Assembly: GCF_030540775.2 (NCBI RefSeq)
Contig: NZ_CP141266.1
Location: forward strand, 3,087,001-3,151,000
Direction: 5' to 3'
DNA from: Flavivirga abyssicola
GTDB taxonomy: Bacteria; Bacteroidota; Bacteroidia; Flavobacteriales; Flavobacteriaceae
DNA: 64,000 nt
This document shows positions 1 through 8,845 of the stretch, piece after piece; position 1 is the first letter of the stretch, and every line of letters begins with the position of its first letter. Made by a program: the position numbers and the translations under genes. Under the pieces are notes generated by a model, which was given only the letters and a program-made list of their open reading frames with translations, did not search any database and was not told the DNA's origin.

Positions 1-1040
1 CGAGCAGTTCCTTTTATTAAAATACAGTCCACAGGGATGAGTTCCTCGTTTCTGATAAGTAATCGATCACCTTTTTCTATGTCATAGACTTGTATGGATT
101 CTTCTGTGCCTTCTGTAGTGATTTTTGTAATTCCGATAGGGAAATACGATTTGTAATCGCGTTCAAAGGATAAAAAGGTGTATGTTTTTTGTTGAAAAAA
201 CTTTCCTAGTAATAAAAAGAAGATGAGTCCTGTTAAACTATCAAAAAAGCCAGAACCTGCATCGAAAATAATTTCAGCAGAACTTCTTACAAATAATACT
301 AAAACGCCTAAAGCAATAGGGACATCAATATTTAAAATTTTAGATCGAAGCCCTTTAAATGCAGAAATAAAATAATCTTGGGCTGAGTAAAAAACAACAG
401 GAAGTGAAAAGAAAAACATGAGCCATCTAAAAAGGTGTTTGTATTTTTCTATCCAAAAGCCATCTACTTGAAAATATTCAGGAAACGATAAAAACATGAC
501 ATTTCCAAAAGCAAAGCCAGCAATTCCCAGTTTGTATATTAAGGAACGATCAATATGCTTTTTGCCAACACTATAATCGTCTAAACTTATAAAAGGCTCG
601 TAGCCAATACTACTTAATAATGTTACGAGGTTTTTTAATGTAAGTGATTTGCTATTAAAAGTGACTCGGACATTTTTTTTACCAAAATTGACTATGGATG
701 CACTTATAGATGGATTTAGTTTGTTTAAGTTTTCTAAAATCCAAATACAGGAACTACAATGAATATGTGGAATATACAACGTAACTATTTGAGTATCGTC
801 ATTATTAAACTCCAGTAATTGTTCTACAATTTTTGCATTATCTAAAAAATTGTACTTGCCTTCAACATCTTTGGGAGTTGCTCCGGGTGCTTGCTGTAAG
901 TCGTAGTAACAGGTTAAATCGTTTACAGAAAAAATCTCGTAAACAGTTTTACAACCGTTACAACAAAATGACTTCTCATCAAATATTATTGTAGAGGATG
1001 TAGCATCTAACCCACAATGAAAACATGTGTTGTTGCCCAT
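1..1040 (-). CDS. ccoI: Copper-translocating P-type ATPase, CcoI/FixI-like (5' part only)
   Basis: I translated this myself. It starts at an ATG at 1040 and stays open to the window edge, giving about 346 residues. The N-terminus has a Cys-rich segment (CFHCG, then CCNGC), as in FixI/CcoI proteins, followed by a heavy-metal-associated domain with HIHCSSC. Several hydrophobic helices and the start of the actuator domain (IPVDCILIKG) come next. The family exports Cu(I) across the inner membrane for assembly of cbb3-type cytochrome oxidase. The catalytic phosphorylation and ATP-binding domains lie outside the window. It is transcribed divergently from the FNR-type regulator, the usual arrangement for cco/fix genes in Bacteroidota, and the shared intergenic region holds an FNR-like palindrome. 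Identification is firm; the exact substrate is inferred from the family. Confidence 0.9.
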   Translation of the reverse strand, partial: MGNNTCFHCGLDATSSTIIFDEKSFCCNGCKTVYEIFSVNDLTCYYDLQQAPGATPKDVEGKYNFLDNAKIVEQLLEFNNDDTQIVTLYIPHIHCSSCIWILENLNKLNPSISASIVNFGKKNVRVTFNSKSLTLKNLVTLLSSIGYEPFISLDDYSVGKKHIDRSLIYKLGIAGFAFGNVMFLSFPEYFQVDGFWIEKYKHLFRWLMFFFSLPVVFYSAQDYFISAFKGLRSKILNIDVPIALGVLVLFVRSSAEIIFDAGSGFFDSLTGLIFFLLLGKFFQQKTYTFLSFERDYKSYFPIGITKITTEGTEESIQVYDIEKGDRLLIRNEELIPVDCILIKGTA

Positions 1041-1066
1041 TTTTATTTGCTCATTTATACCTACAA

Positions 1067-1110
1067 CAAAAGTCATAAATCATTTCACTTTATAATATGA
1101 TAATTGTCAT
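1067..1110 (-). promoter_or_regulatory. FNR-type site and -7 element for ccoI
   Basis: The palindrome ATGATAATTGTCAT lies at 1097-1110 (ATGA-N6-TCAT). Read on the minus strand, 22 bases separate it from GACTTTTG (1074-1067), a 7/8 match to the Bacteroidota -7 consensus TAnnTTTG. This puts the palindrome centre near -41.5 of the predicted start, the class II activator position. The same 12-base core and the same spacing recur before pflB. The site also lies about 38 bases before the regulator's own ATG, so autoregulation is possible. Confidence 0.65.
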
Positions 1111-1147
1111 GTTTTCTTTATTTTTACACGACGAGTAATTTATTATT

Positions 1148-1825
1148 ATGGGCAAGTGCGAACAATGTATTATTAAGCAGTTTAACTCTCTTAAATCCTT
1201 GACTAAGGATGAGTTAATACGTATTTCAAATTGTAAAACTTCATACACTATAAAAAAGGGCACTGTTATTTTTGAAGAAGGCGAGGCTGTAAATGGCGTT
1301 TATTGCGTTAAGGAAGGCATTTGTAAACTTTCTAAATTAAGTGAAAACGGTAAAGACCAAATAGTAAAAATGGTGGTTAAAGGCCAATTACTGGGGCAAC
1401 GTTCCCTTGTAAGTGACGAGAATTCTAATTTACAGGCAACGGCTTTAAATGATATGGAAGTTTGTTTTATTCCTAAAAGTGAAATAATAGCAGATCTTCA
1501 AAAGAACCCAAAATTTTCATTCGACATATTGAAAGATATGGCGCATGATTTACGGGAAGCCGATGATATTATAGTTAATATGGCACAAAAATCTGTGAGG
1601 CAGCGACTGGCAGAGGCTTTAATATATATACATAATAGTTTTGGAGTGAATCCAGATGGTACACTTAGTGTTTTATTATCTCGTGAAGATTTTGCCAATA
1701 TAGTTGGTACTGCAACCGAGTCGGCGATAAGAGTGTTATCTCAATTTAAAAAAGAAGGACTCATTTCTACTATTGGAAAGCAAATTAAGATTGAGAATAT
1801 AGAAGGTTTAAAACGGATTGAATAA
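1148..1825 (+). CDS. FNR/CRP-family transcriptional regulator
   Basis: A protein of 225 residues with an N-terminal cyclic-nucleotide-binding-type beta-barrel (about residues 25-125), a dimerisation helix and a C-terminal winged helix. The recognition helix carries E191-SAI-R195, matching the Glu and Arg of CRP/FNR DNA readers. Cys4, Cys7 and Cys29 form an N-terminal cluster reminiscent of, but not identical to, the Fe-S ligands of E. coli FNR; Cys53 and Cys59 are further candidates. It sits divergent from ccoI. An identical TGATAATTGTCA core occurs in this intergenic region and before pflB, so it is the obvious candidate reader of that site. Oxygen sensing through a cluster is inferred, not shown. 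Confidence 0.9.
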   Translation: MGKCEQCIIKQFNSLKSLTKDELIRISNCKTSYTIKKGTVIFEEGEAVNGVYCVKEGICKLSKLSENGKDQIVKMVVKGQLLGQRSLVSDENSNLQATALNDMEVCFIPKSEIIADLQKNPKFSFDILKDMAHDLREADDIIVNMAQKSVRQRLAEALIYIHNSFGVNPDGTLSVLLSREDFANIVGTATESAIRVLSQFKKEGLISTIGKQIKIENIEGLKRIE

Positions 1826-1833
1826 TTCTTAAG

Positions 1834-2044
1834 TTAACGTCAGTTCTATATATTATAAATTGATAATCAGATACTTAAAAAATTTTGAAGGAGAGATCAT
1901 GTCATTCCGACGAGGAACGAGGAGGAATCTCATCATGATGAGATGTCTCGTCACTCATGCTTCGCTCCGTCGACATGACAAACAGCTGTATTTCATTGCA
2001 TTATATAATTTGTTTTTAATAAAGTTTACGTCGATTCAGGTTAA
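1834..2044. repeat. Dispersed 211-bp repeat, copy 1
   Basis: This element is closely repeated at 16434-16645. It begins TTAACGTCAG and ends TCAGGTTAA, giving weak terminal inverted similarity. The middle contains GTCATTCCG, a perfect palindrome around CTCATCATGATGAG, and the closing arm GACATGACA, so it can fold into a long hairpin. A short open frame inside it is not a gene. It resembles non-autonomous palindromic elements scattered in flavobacterial genomes. No transposase is present. Confidence 0.75.
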
Positions 2045-2091
2045 GTTATATAAAAGAGGCTGAATTCTTAAAAGGTAAATAAAAAATATAA

Positions 2092-2164
2092 TGTCCGTTG
2101 GAGCACAGTTGAACCCTTCTTATTTAATGAAGTGTTTTAGTTCTCGACTGCGCTCGAACGGACA
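2092..2164. repeat. Long imperfect inverted repeat between convergent genes
   Basis: The left arm begins TGTCCGTTGGAGCACAGTTG (2092-2111) and pairs with the right arm CGACTGCGCTCGAACGGACA (2145-2164) with few mismatches. The loop is about 30 nt. The right arm is a sequence type commonly scattered in flavobacterial intergenic regions. Lying between the convergent regulator and peptidase genes, it may also stop transcription, but there is no strong T-run. Confidence 0.6.
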
Positions 2165-2197
2165 AAAATTAGACTTTTTAGAGCTTTTTTGTTTTCT

Positions 2198-4144
2198 TTA
2201 ACTTGTTGTTTCTGCCTCTATTTCTTTAGCAGGAGTTTCTCCATCTATTGATGCATTTTCTTTTTTAAGATAGGTATCTAAAAATTTGAGAATACTACTA
2301 TATGCTTCAATTTGATTTTCTTTCTTGACAAAACCATGACCTTCATCTTCGAATAAAACGTATTCTACAGGAATACCATTTTTACGAACACCAGCAACGA
2401 TTTCATCAGATTCTACCTGTAAAACTCTAGGGTCTTTAGCACCTTGTAAAACAATCAAGGGTTTCGTTACTTTATCTGTATGAAATAAAGGAGATATTCT
2501 GCGTAACCTTATAGAGTCTGCCGTATGTGGATTTCCTAGTTCTTTATAGAGTGCGTCTTTAAAAGATTCCCACCATGGTGGAATACTTTTAAGTGTACGA
2601 ATCCAGTTTGTAACTCCAAATATGTTAACACCTACAGCAAACTCTTCTGGTGTATAAGTTAATGCAGCCATCGTCATATAGCCACCATAAGAACCACCCA
2701 TAATGCCAATTTTACCAGCATCAATTTCTGGTTGAGAGGCTAACCAATTTTTACCTTCTACGCAATCCTGCAAATCTTTTTCACCGTGATTGAGGTCATC
2801 CATTTGGTAAAATGTTTTACCATACCCACTACTTCCACGGTTATTTACAGCAAGTACTGCATAGCCATGATTAACAAGATATTGCGTTAAAGAACTGAAA
2901 TTTTGCCTGCTTTGCCCTCCAGGGCCACCGTGTACTAAAACAAGTGCAGGAACTTTAGTTTCAGCCGATGCTTGATGTGGTAAATAGTAAATCGCAGGAA
3001 TTTCTACACCATCAAAAGACTTATATCTAATCACTTTAGCGGTTACCAAATGATTGGCATCAATGTCTTTATTGAGTACATCTGTAAGCTGATGTAGTTT
3101 TTTAGAGGCAAGGTTATATGTAAATAAATTCGATGGACTATTGGAACCACCAACATACATACGCATCATGGTTTCGTCTCTAGAAATTCCAACACTGGTT
3201 ATACTGCCATTTTGAAAATCGGGAAGCTTTAAGTTTTCACCAGAAGCCATATCTAGTATTTCTATAACGTTTTTTGCATCTTCGTTTATAAAGCTTACCA
3301 TATATTTCTCATTATGAGTAAAATAAATACCACTTACATCCCAGGATCTTTCTAAAACTTTTTCCCTTTCACCAGTAGCAATATTATATTTCATAACATA
3401 CGAAAACTCAGCACCATCATCCGTAGTATAATAAAGTGTTTTGTTGTCTAAAGAGAAATCTTCAGCAGAATTACTACTTTGATTTTCGTTTACTTTAGTG
3501 AGCGATTTATCAGTTCTGTTATAAATAAAAATATCACTGTCGTTTGTGTTTATTGTTTTACTTAAAGCTAACAAGTTCTTGTCACTCGAAATAACATTAA
3601 AACTATAACCTTCATCATTTTGATAAATGAGTTCAGAAGCCATGTTCTCAACGTTCATTTCATAAACATCCATATAACGTTTATCTCTTTTGTTAGAACC
3701 ATAAGTAAAGCTTTTTCCGTCGTGAGACCAGCCGTAAAAAGAAGCTCTGGCTCCTTCATCTGGTGTTAGTTCTGTAATGGAACCATCAATGTCTCGTAAG
3801 TATAAATGATAAATTTCATCGCCGTTACCATCAGCTCTATACAACATACGTTCATCATTTGGAAAGTATGAAATGCCAAAAATGGATGAAGAATCTGAAG
3901 CCGTTATAGGTGTAAAATCACCACCATTTGTTGGAACCGTATACATGTTATAAATTCCAGATCGGTTACTAGATACTAATAATTTTGATTTGTCTGGAGA
4001 AAAACTTCCTCCACCTACAGCTTCATTATCCATGAACTGTTCAATTGTGTACTCTTTTAAATTAAGAGCGACTTCTTTTGTTTGTTTTTCTTTTTTACAA
4101 GAGATAAACAAAACCAAAAGGACTAAGGTTACCAGTTTATTCAT
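2198..4144 (-). CDS. S9-family prolyl-oligopeptidase-like lipoprotein peptidase
   Basis: A protein of 648 residues. The N-terminus is a lipoprotein signal (short hydrophobic stretch then ISCKK), so the enzyme is probably lipid-anchored in the cell envelope. Residues about 40-380 form a WD40/TolB-like propeller, and the C-terminal third is an alpha/beta hydrolase. The likely triad is Ser485 in GGSYGG, Asp571 in GAKDPR and His603 in DEGHGF. The family includes dipeptidyl and acylaminoacyl peptidases that trim short peptides. Its start lies 2 nt after the stop of the upstream BNR-repeat gene, so the two are almost certainly co-transcribed and perhaps translationally coupled. Substrate specificity cannot be told from sequence. 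Confidence 0.93.
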   Translation of the reverse strand: MNKLVTLVLLVLFISCKKEKQTKEVALNLKEYTIEQFMDNEAVGGGSFSPDKSKLLVSSNRSGIYNMYTVPTNGGDFTPITASDSSSIFGISYFPNDERMLYRADGNGDEIYHLYLRDIDGSITELTPDEGARASFYGWSHDGKSFTYGSNKRDKRYMDVYEMNVENMASELIYQNDEGYSFNVISSDKNLLALSKTINTNDSDIFIYNRTDKSLTKVNENQSSNSAEDFSLDNKTLYYTTDDGAEFSYVMKYNIATGEREKVLERSWDVSGIYFTHNEKYMVSFINEDAKNVIEILDMASGENLKLPDFQNGSITSVGISRDETMMRMYVGGSNSPSNLFTYNLASKKLHQLTDVLNKDIDANHLVTAKVIRYKSFDGVEIPAIYYLPHQASAETKVPALVLVHGGPGGQSRQNFSSLTQYLVNHGYAVLAVNNRGSSGYGKTFYQMDDLNHGEKDLQDCVEGKNWLASQPEIDAGKIGIMGGSYGGYMTMAALTYTPEEFAVGVNIFGVTNWIRTLKSIPPWWESFKDALYKELGNPHTADSIRLRRISPLFHTDKVTKPLIVLQGAKDPRVLQVESDEIVAGVRKNGIPVEYVLFEDEGHGFVKKENQIEAYSSILKFLDTYLKKENASIDGETPAKEIEAETTS

Positions 4145-4146
4145 AT

Positions 4147-7100
4147 TTAATTGATTTTAAATGATTTCACATGTTTAAAAGGGGAGCGTTTTATATTTTC
4201 TATCGAATTTTGGTAGGTTTTCCAGTCTTCATTAAAAAATGTATTTGTTTTATCAAGTCCGCTTTTTAAAGCATCTTTTGCATATTTTATAAGTGTGGTT
4301 TCTGTTGTTGTTAATCCATTTTGTCTGGATCGGACATAGCCATTGGCTAAATTAATACGCTGATTAATGTTAACTTCAGGATTACGTTTTATACCTTGTC
4401 TTTTATCTTCTTTTCCTAAAAACAGATTAATAATTGTGTCGATCTTCTTGGCAATATCCTTTGAAGCCTTTATTTGATCTTTATATAATTCTTTATCCAG
4501 TTTTTTCAATTCAGATTGATATTTTTTTGCAATTTCTTTACTTTCAGCCAATTGTTTTACAGCATCAGCCATGATTTGTATCATGTTTTCAATGTTCTTT
4601 GATGCTTTGTATACCTCATTGATAGCGTTATCAGATTTATTTAAACGCGGATCATTCTTTATGGTAATCATTTCCTCTGAGGTTTGATCTCCAAAATTCA
4701 ATACTATTTTATATGTCCCAGGTTTTACTTTGGTTCCTCTAGGTTCTTCTTTATTTTTAATAACTTTTCGCGAAGCTCTTTTAGGCCCTTTTTCATTCAT
4801 CTGCCAAGCCCATTTATATATTCCGGTTTCTTTTGGTGCTTTTTGCTTCAATGTTCTTATTAATCGGTCACCATCATAAATTTTCATGGTTAAAGAATCC
4901 CACTTGACCTGAGCTTGATTCAGGTTCTCATCAATTGTCTCATTCTCTTTTTCGTTATCCTCTTCCTCTTTTTTCTCTTCATCAGACGATTCTTTTTTAT
5001 CGATGGTTACATAATATGAAATTAATGCACCAGCCTTTCTGTTCTTTCCATGGTATATGGCGTCTCCTCCAAATCGAGTTCCTGTTGGTTGTTGATAAGC
5101 AGCTAAATATGACGTAGGAGGTTCAAATAATTCTAATTTTTGATTAAGAATTTGTTGGTTTTCAGTAATGGCTCGTAATGGACGAATATCATCTAAAACC
5201 CAAGCTGCACGACCAAAAGTTCCAATAATTAAGTCATGTTCGCGGGGGTGAATAATTAAATCTTTTACAGGAACAGTAGGAAAGCCTTCTGTCCATTTAA
5301 TCCATGTATTCCCAGCATCAAGAGAGATATATAAACCATCATCCGTGCCTAAAAATAATAGGTTAGGGTTTTCAATATCTTCTACGATGGATAGCGTATA
5401 GCTTTTTACATCCTTGGCATCAACAATACGTTGCCAAGTTTTACCGTAGTTTTTAGTTCTGTAAGCATAAGGAGTATAGTTAAAACGTCTATAATCATTT
5501 GCTATTAAAAGTGCTTCGCCTTTATTTTTATTAGATGCTTTTATTTGAGCAATCCAACTTCCAGAAGGCAAATCTTTAACGTTTTTTGTAACATCAGTGT
5601 AAGTCTGTCCGCCATTTTGAGTGATGTGTACACGGCCATCATCTGTACCAATCCAAAGCATGTCTTTTTCTAATGGAGAAGGTTCAATAACTAAAATGGT
5701 GCAATGGTTTTCAGCGCCTGTGGCATCTAAAGTTAGTCCACCACTTTCACTTTGTTTTTGTTTCTCCGGGTCATTTGTTGTTAAATCTTCAGAAATAACG
5801 GTCCATGTTAAGCCTTTGTCGGTAGATTTATGAACAAATTGACTTCCAAAATACAATGTGCTGGAATCAAAAGGATCGATATTAATAGCCGAATTCCAAT
5901 TAAATCGAAGTTTTACATCAGCATCAGGATGTGTTGGTTTTACAGTATAATTATTTCCAGTTTCAGAATCATATCTGATGACATAACCTTGTTGACTCAT
6001 AGACCACCCAAAACGGGAATCTTCTTTATCAGGAACGACATCAAAACCATCACCAAAACTTATTTCCTGCCAATAGGAATTTCTAATACCTTGAGATCGC
6101 CATACATAAGCAGGACCCTTCCAGGAACCATTGTCTTGCATACCTCCATATACGTTATATGGAATATCATTATCGACATTAATATGGTAAAATTGCGCTA
6201 CAGGCAGATTTCCTATAAACCGCCATGTTTTCCCGCCGTCTTTAGTGATGTTTAGTCCGCCGTCATTACCGTCTATCATAAAGTTGCCATTGGTAGGATG
6301 TATCCACCAGGCATGATGATCTGGGTGGATGCCATTATCGGCACCATAAGCAGGCATAAGCCGTGAAAAGTTTTTTCCACCGTCCTGACTAACGTTTACG
6401 TAAGTGTATATACTGAAAATACGATTTTCATTTTGTGGATCTACATAGATTTCAGAATAATAAAATGGGCGGTTGCCAATATCATTTTTATCATTTATTT
6501 TTTGCCATTTAAACCCGCCGTCTTCACTCTTATATAGTGCATTTTTTTTAGCTTCTATAAGTGCATAAATAATATTAGGTTTATTAGCAGCAATGGCAAT
6601 ACCTATACGTCCTAGGTTTCCTTTTGGTAAACCATCGTCATCAGTTAGCTTTTTCCAGGTTTCACCACCGTCATGTGTAATATGTAAACCAGAACCTTTG
6701 CCACCGGAATTAAAAAACCAAGGATCACGCTTATGCTCCCACATGGCTGCAATGAGTTTATTTGGATTTGTTGGATCCATAACTAAATCAGCAGCTCCTG
6801 TTTTATTATTAACGAATAATATGTTGTTCCAGGTTTTTCCACCATCTGTTGTTTTATAAACACCACGTTCTGGATGCACGCCCCACGGTGAACCTATAGC
6901 TGCAACATAAACGGTGTTTGGATGTGTTGGGTCTATAACAACACGATGTATATGCCGTGTTTGTTCTAAGCCCATTAGTTTCCAATTTTTGCCACCATCT
7001 AATGATTTGTAAATACCATAACCACCATTTAAACTATTTCTTGGATTACCTTCACCCGTTCCGGCCCAAATAACACTTGGGTTAGATTGTTGAATGGCAA

Positions 7101-7368
7101 CAGCTCCAATAGAAGCCGTTACTTCTTTATCAAAAATAGGTTGCCATTTAATACCTCCTGAAGTGGATTTCCATAAACCTCCAGAGGCTGTACCTACATA
7201 CATAACATCTGGGTTGGAGTGAACAACATCAATCGCAGTAACGCGACCAGACATACCACCAGGACCAATGTTGCGTGGTTGCATGTTTTTTAATAAGTCC
7301 ATTGAAAATTCTTGAGATAGTACAGAAATTGATGCTAATAGCATCAAGAGACAAAGAGTGTGTTTCAT
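4147..7368 (-). CDS. Large secreted BNR/Asp-box (sortilin/VPS10-like) repeat protein
   Basis: A protein of 1073 residues with an N-terminal signal peptide (MKHTLCLLMLLASISVLSQ). Residues 25-760 contain many Asp-box motifs of the form S.DGG.TW (for example STSGGIKW, TTDGGKTW, THDGGETW, TKDGGKTW, TQNGGQTY), which indicates one or two beta-propellers of the sortilin/glycosidase-like type. A Lys/Glu-rich acidic stretch near residues 800-830 is followed by a beta-sandwich-like segment and a helical, coiled-coil-prone C-terminus. I see no T9SS tail. Such proteins are annotated as glycosyl hydrolases, but catalytic residues are not evident. It is the first gene of an operon with the S9 peptidase. 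Confidence 0.88.
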   Translation of the reverse strand: MKHTLCLLMLLASISVLSQEFSMDLLKNMQPRNIGPGGMSGRVTAIDVVHSNPDVMYVGTASGGLWKSTSGGIKWQPIFDKEVTASIGAVAIQQSNPSVIWAGTGEGNPRNSLNGGYGIYKSLDGGKNWKLMGLEQTRHIHRVVIDPTHPNTVYVAAIGSPWGVHPERGVYKTTDGGKTWNNILFVNNKTGAADLVMDPTNPNKLIAAMWEHKRDPWFFNSGGKGSGLHITHDGGETWKKLTDDDGLPKGNLGRIGIAIAANKPNIIYALIEAKKNALYKSEDGGFKWQKINDKNDIGNRPFYYSEIYVDPQNENRIFSIYTYVNVSQDGGKNFSRLMPAYGADNGIHPDHHAWWIHPTNGNFMIDGNDGGLNITKDGGKTWRFIGNLPVAQFYHINVDNDIPYNVYGGMQDNGSWKGPAYVWRSQGIRNSYWQEISFGDGFDVVPDKEDSRFGWSMSQQGYVIRYDSETGNNYTVKPTHPDADVKLRFNWNSAINIDPFDSSTLYFGSQFVHKSTDKGLTWTVISEDLTTNDPEKQKQSESGGLTLDATGAENHCTILVIEPSPLEKDMLWIGTDDGRVHITQNGGQTYTDVTKNVKDLPSGSWIAQIKASNKNKGEALLIANDYRRFNYTPYAYRTKNYGKTWQRIVDAKDVKSYTLSIVEDIENPNLLFLGTDDGLYISLDAGNTWIKWTEGFPTVPVKDLIIHPREHDLIIGTFGRAAWVLDDIRPLRAITENQQILNQKLELFEPPTSYLAAYQQPTGTRFGGDAIYHGKNRKAGALISYYVTIDKKESSDEEKKEEEDNEKENETIDENLNQAQVKWDSLTMKIYDGDRLIRTLKQKAPKETGIYKWAWQMNEKGPKRASRKVIKNKEEPRGTKVKPGTYKIVLNFGDQTSEEMITIKNDPRLNKSDNAINEVYKASKNIENMIQIMADAVKQLAESKEIAKKYQSELKKLDKELYKDQIKASKDIAKKIDTIINLFLGKEDKRQGIKRNPEVNINQRINLANGYVRSRQNGLTTTETTLIKYAKDALKSGLDKTNTFFNEDWKTYQNSIENIKRSPFKHVKSFKIN

Positions 7369-7420
7369 TTACGAGGTTAATTAATTTTAATAAAGATAAG
7401 GAAAACTTGTTGCGAGATTC

Positions 7421-7435
7421 TTAACATGATGTTAA
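7421..7435. promoter_or_regulatory. Perfect palindrome in the divergent BNR / VWA intergenic region
   Basis: TTAACATGATGTTAA is a 15-base perfect palindrome about 40 bases upstream of the VWA gene start (7475) and 53 bases upstream of the BNR gene start (7368). Its placement between divergent promoters suggests an operator. The binding protein is unknown, and chance occurrence in AT-rich DNA is possible. Confidence 0.35.
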
Positions 7436-7474
7436 TATAACATTTCAGAAAAAATATAGTATTTTTATAGTGCT

Positions 7475-8605
7475 ATGAGGAATAATAAAACCATAAGAAA
7501 AGGTTTTGTATTTAAAAAATATGAAAAACCTTATCAATCTCCTTTTGATAGAATTTTCGAAGTCTTCAAAGAACTTATCACACATACATCGGGTGATTTT
7601 GACGAGGCTATTGACTGGTTACGGGAATTAGATAAAGAATATAAACTCACTACTGATGATTATTCTATTGATGATTTTATTGAAGACTTAAAGAAGAAAG
7701 GCTATATAAGAGAAGAGATAGACCCTAATGGTAATGGCGGTATGGCTATTACAGCAAAAACAGAACGTGCTATTCGTCAGCAAGCATTAGATCATATCTT
7801 TGGGAAGATTAAACGTAGTGGACAAGGAAACCATAAAAGCAAAGGTATAGGTGTAGGAGATGAGCATACAGGAGATTTTAGGAATTATCAATTTGGTGAT
7901 GCTTTAGATAAAGTATCTATGACCGAAAGTTTAAAAAATGCTCAGATAAATCATGGTATCGGTGATTTTAACCTATCAGAGGAAGATTTAGTTGTTGAAG
8001 AGACACTTCATAAATCGCAGATGAGTACGGTTTTGATGATTGATATCAGCCATAGTATGATTCTTTATGGAGAAGATCGAATTACACCCGCTAAGCGAGT
8101 AGCTATGGCATTGGCCGAATTAATTACAACACGTTACCCTAAAGATACTTTAGATATTTTAGTGTTTGGAAATGATGCATGGCAGATTGAAATTAAAGAT
8201 TTACCGTATTTAAAAGTAGGGCCATATCATACCAATACTGTTGCAGGTTTACAATTAGCAATGGACTTACTCCGAAGAAAAAGAAATACCAATAAACAAA
8301 TATTTATGATTACCGATGGAAAACCAAGTTGTTTGCGTTTACCAGATGGTGAGTATTATAAGAATAGTAATGGTTTAGATAAACATATTGTGAATAAATG
8401 TTATGCTATGGCACAACAAGCAAGACGTTTACACATTCCCATTACAACATTTATGATTGCCCAAGACAGTTATTTAATGCAGTTTGTAAGAGAGTTTACT
8501 TATGCGAATCAAGGAAAAGCATTTTATACAGGATTAAAAGGATTGGGTGAAATGATTTTTGAAGATTACGAAACGAATAGAAAGAAACGTATTAGGGGTA
8601 GCTAG
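7475..8605 (+). CDS. VWA-domain protein, partner of a MoxR/Mg-chelatase-like ATPase
   Basis: A protein of 376 residues. The N-terminal half (1-180) is charged and helical. From residue 184 a von Willebrand factor A domain begins with an intact MIDAS motif D190-I-S192-H-S194, followed by a conserved ITDGKP segment. There is no signal peptide, so it is cytoplasmic. The next gene encodes a ChlI-like AAA ATPase. VWA plus AAA pairs of this kind act as metal-dependent remodelling or chelatase-like machines, and the client here is unknown. The pair is separated by a 240-bp gap full of repeats, which is unusual for this gene pair. Confidence 0.9.
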   Translation: MRNNKTIRKGFVFKKYEKPYQSPFDRIFEVFKELITHTSGDFDEAIDWLRELDKEYKLTTDDYSIDDFIEDLKKKGYIREEIDPNGNGGMAITAKTERAIRQQALDHIFGKIKRSGQGNHKSKGIGVGDEHTGDFRNYQFGDALDKVSMTESLKNAQINHGIGDFNLSEEDLVVEETLHKSQMSTVLMIDISHSMILYGEDRITPAKRVAMALAELITTRYPKDTLDILVFGNDAWQIEIKDLPYLKVGPYHTNTVAGLQLAMDLLRRKRNTNKQIFMITDGKPSCLRLPDGEYYKNSNGLDKHIVNKCYAMAQQARRLHIPITTFMIAQDSYLMQFVREFTYANQGKAFYTGLKGLGEMIFEDYETNRKKRIRGS

Positions 8606-8625
8606 AAATATAAATTAAACTTGCT

Positions 8626-8646
8626 CCTCCCTTTTTGAAAGGGAGG
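8626..8646. repeat. Short palindromic repeat hairpin
   Basis: CCTCCCTTT-TTG-AAAGGGAGG is a perfect 9-bp stem with a 3-nt loop. It is followed by a second hairpin, ATTTTTC-AAA-GAAAAAT (about 8650-8666), and then GGAGGG. This composite CTCC...GGAG unit looks like an interspersed palindromic element 20 bases after the VWA stop. It is not a typical terminator because no T-run follows. Confidence 0.55.
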
Positions 8647-8686
8647 TGGATTTTTCAAAGAAAAATTCGGAGGGTTAAAAAAAACA

Positions 8687-8721
8687 TGATACTAAAAAAA
8701 GATATATAAATTTTAGTATCA
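8687..8721. repeat. 11-bp perfect inverted repeat
   Basis: TGATACTAAAA (8687-8697) and TTTTAGTATCA (8711-8721) are exact reverse complements with a 13-nt loop. It is the third hairpin in the VWA-AAA spacer. Function unknown; no T-run suggests it is not a terminator. Confidence 0.5.
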
Positions 8722-8732
8722 AATAATAAGGA

Positions 8733-8830
8733 TTATAATAGAAATTAGGCAAAAGAATATATAAAGGAAGATAGAATATAGAACATGAATATAGTAATTT
8801 AAGTCTATTTTCTATAATCTAAGATCTCTT
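8733..8830. repeat. TAGA-rich inverted arms, gene-less S23-element look-alike
   Basis: The left arm contains GATAGAATATAGAAC (8770-8784) and the right arm GTCTATTTTCTATAATC (8803-8819); they are largely complementary. Only 18 nt lie between them (8785-8802), reading ATG, four codons, TAA. The arms have the same TAGA/TCTA character as those framing the two S23-type genes at 19.1-19.5 and 20.8-21.2 kb, so this may be an empty or internally deleted copy. The similarity is of style, not a long identical sequence. Confidence 0.4.
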
Positions 8831-8845
8831 TTTTAAAAAAAGAAT

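Noticed and set aside
1860-2063. Open reading frame of 67 codons after the FNR-type regulator
   Set aside because: It lies almost wholly in the dispersed palindromic repeat and its sequence has no protein-like features.
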